From an uncultured Pleurocapsa sp. (GTDB lineage Bacteria; Cyanobacteriota; Cyanobacteriia; Cyanobacteriales; Xenococcaceae), in NCBI GenBank assembly GCA_937884735.1, contig CAKZYI010000129.1, positions 1 through 6,103 on the forward strand: 6,103 bases of DNA. The letters run 5' to 3'. The position numbers and the translations under genes are program-made. Below, in pieces: positions 5,065 to 6,103 of this stretch. The notes under the pieces were generated by a model that saw only the letters and a program-made list of their open reading frames with translations, was not told the origin of the DNA and did no database searches. Within the stretch, counting starts at the first letter, position 1, and each line of letters opens with the position of its first letter.

Positions 5065-6051
5065 AAGAACGTCATTTCTAGCGTATTATCTCTAGCTTTA
5101 GGATTTTTATTGGTTTGGTTGATTTTAAGATTTACTGAAGTTGACCTCGAACAAATTATCGCCAGTTTTTATAGTTTAAACCCTCTGTATGCAGGGTTGG
5201 CAATTACTACTTTGATTGTTCATACTGTTTTAACAGCATACAAATGGGGATTAGTAACTCAAAAGCTAACTCCAGATAGTCAGCAGCCTTTAAAATTTTA
5301 CTTGTTTTATACTACCCTAGGTTCTTTAACCATGCAGTTCATGCCTCAATATGAAGGCATGGTCATGGTGCAAAATTTGGCATTAAGAATACATAAAATA
5401 AGTTCTTTTTCTAAAGGATTTTTATCAGTTGTTTACGATCAGTTTTTTAATCTATTAATCCCCCTATTATTATTTCCTGCCTCTATTTTTTATGTACTTG
5501 GATATATCTCTTTGGGGGTGGCAATATTTACTTGGATTGCTACGATAATTCTTACCCACTTTATTATTAATAAATGGCATCGTAGTTTAATATCTTTCTT
5601 AATTAAAGCTCTAACTTGGGTCAAACAACTAAAGTCAGGCAAAAACAAAACAAACCAGTCTGCAATATCTACCAGTAATGATTCTATCTTGGGCAAAGAT
5701 TTCACTCTATATCTCTATTGGACATCTGTAACGCGCTACGTAGGCTGGATGATTCGAGGAGTCCTAATTGCGATCGCAGGAGGGTTTAAGATCAAACTTT
5801 GGGCAATCGCTTTTATATCTCCTATTGTGCAGTTGGCAATGCTATTGAGCTTTACTCCTGCAAACTTAGGATTCATGGAATTTAGCTGGATTGGGTTACT
5901 CGGATTATTCGATGTACTAGATGACGTGGCAGTAAAATTTGCTTTGATGCAAAGATTTCTGTATGTAGTGGCTGTGGTTATTATTTTGGCAGTATTCGCC
6001 GTTGTATCTTTTGTCGAGAAATTTGCTCTATTTACCTCCAAACAAAATTGA
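5053..6051 (+). CDS. LPG_synthase_TM / UPF0104 (COG0392) flippase-like integral membrane protein
   Basis: The 332-residue protein is nearly all membrane. Hydrophobic segments lie at about 7-27, 43-63, 80-98, 131-150, 151-172, 217-243, 247-268, 275-287 and 300-326, with one charged, Ser/Asn/Lys-rich loop (173-216). Family landmarks are YKWGLV after the second segment (63-68), the MPQYEG stretch (97-102) where relatives have a Pro-Arg-Gly-Glu-like turn, DQFFNL (129-134) where many relatives have Glu-Arg-x-x-Asp-Leu, and TPANLGFMEF (268-277), the counterpart of the conserved Pro-Gly-Gly-Leu-Gly segment. Relatives include the membrane half of MprF and proteins once misnamed dolichol-P-glucose synthetases; several are thought to move lipids. 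There is no MprF synthase domain here. With a polyprenyl-P-sugar-synthase-like enzyme three genes upstream, moving or handling a sugar lipid is the likeliest job, but this is inference. The ATG at 5053 sits in the heptamer repeat; no Shine-Dalgarno is seen. Confidence 0.85.
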   Translation: MLNKKNVISSVLSLALGFLLVWLILRFTEVDLEQIIASFYSLNPLYAGLAITTLIVHTVLTAYKWGLVTQKLTPDSQQPLKFYLFYTTLGSLTMQFMPQYEGMVMVQNLALRIHKISSFSKGFLSVVYDQFFNLLIPLLLFPASIFYVLGYISLGVAIFTWIATIILTHFIINKWHRSLISFLIKALTWVKQLKSGKNKTNQSAISTSNDSILGKDFTLYLYWTSVTRYVGWMIRGVLIAIAGGFKIKLWAIAFISPIVQLAMLLSFTPANLGFMEFSWIGLLGLFDVLDDVAVKFALMQRFLYVVAVVIILAVFAVVSFVEKFALFTSKQN

Positions 6052-6103
6052 TAACTAATAGCCATCAATCCCAAGAGATATCGCTACGCGCACATATATC
6101 AGT
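6052..6103. other. Right-edge intergenic stretch
   Basis: After the stop at 6051 the remaining bases show no gene. A six-base inverted repeat (ATTGAT 6047-6052, ATCAAT 6064-6069) spans the stop but lacks a T run, so it is not called a terminator. A small GC-rich island, CGCTACGCG (6082-6090), stands out in AT-rich sequence and may be the edge of a dispersed repeat cut by the window. Confidence 0.5.

Larger units (their letters stand above)
530..5777. repeat. Seven HIP1 octamers (GCGATCGC), dispersed
   Basis: Perfect copies lie at 530-537, 940-947, 1130-1137, 3362-3369, 4433-4440, 4535-4542 and 5770-5777. In an AT-rich window of this size none would be expected by chance. HIP1 is a dispersed palindrome over-represented in many cyanobacterial genomes. 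All copies here are within coding sequence and are read in more than one frame (for example as AIA and as GDRS in the UPF0182 gene), so protein sequence does not explain them. Confidence 0.95.

Noticed and set aside
6047..6069. Terminator after the flippase-like gene
   Set aside because: The stem is only six AT-rich pairs and no T run follows on the plus strand.
5736..6074. A 112-codon open frame on the minus strand
   Set aside because: It lies opposite the UPF0104-type membrane gene, has a low-complexity Thr/Asn/Ile-rich translation that mirrors the membrane helices, and shows no family motif.

Overview
The window looks like a piece of a cyanobacterial chromosome. It is AT-rich and contains seven perfect copies of the HIP1 octamer GCGATCGC, a hallmark of many cyanobacterial genomes. 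All seven lie inside genes. Most genes lack a clear Shine-Dalgarno sequence, which is also common in this phylum. The order or genus cannot be set from the sequence.

Layout. Bases 1-1179 (minus strand) hold the N-terminal 393 codons of a large membrane protein of the UPF0182 (COG1615) family. This gene is not an annotated frame with both ends; it runs off the left edge. A 603-base non-coding region (1180-1782) separates it from four genes read the other way: a polyprenyl-phosphate-sugar-synthase-like GT2 glycosyltransferase with C-terminal membrane helices (1783-2970), a soluble GT2 glycosyltransferase (3014-3982), a PAPS-type sulfotransferase (4012-4959) and an LPG_synthase_TM/UPF0104 flippase-like membrane protein (5053-6051). 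The gaps are 43, 29 and 93 bases. The first three genes are probably co-transcribed. The fourth may also have its own promoter, since a perfect TTGACA lies in the 93-base gap.

Working model (inference). The first enzyme would charge a lipid carrier with a sugar at the cytoplasmic face, and the UPF0104-type protein would help move or use a lipid-linked intermediate in the membrane. The second glycosyltransferase would add another sugar, and the sulfotransferase would sulfate the glycan or glycolipid. The product would be a sulfated surface glycan or glycolipid. No polymerase, Wzx/Wzy, ABC exporter or sugar-nucleotide gene is visible here, so the pathway is either incomplete in this window or a small decoration module.

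Non-coding signals. The long divergent spacer has a perfect NtcA consensus (GTA-N8-TAC) with a correctly spaced TAN3T on the minus strand, a 14-base perfect inverted repeat, other pairings that could compete with it, and a 9-base direct repeat whose second copy forms the ribosome binding site of the first glycosyltransferase. The start regions of the second glycosyltransferase and the flippase-like gene share an unusual heptanucleotide ATG repeat, so that both proteins begin MLNKK if the internal start is used for the former.
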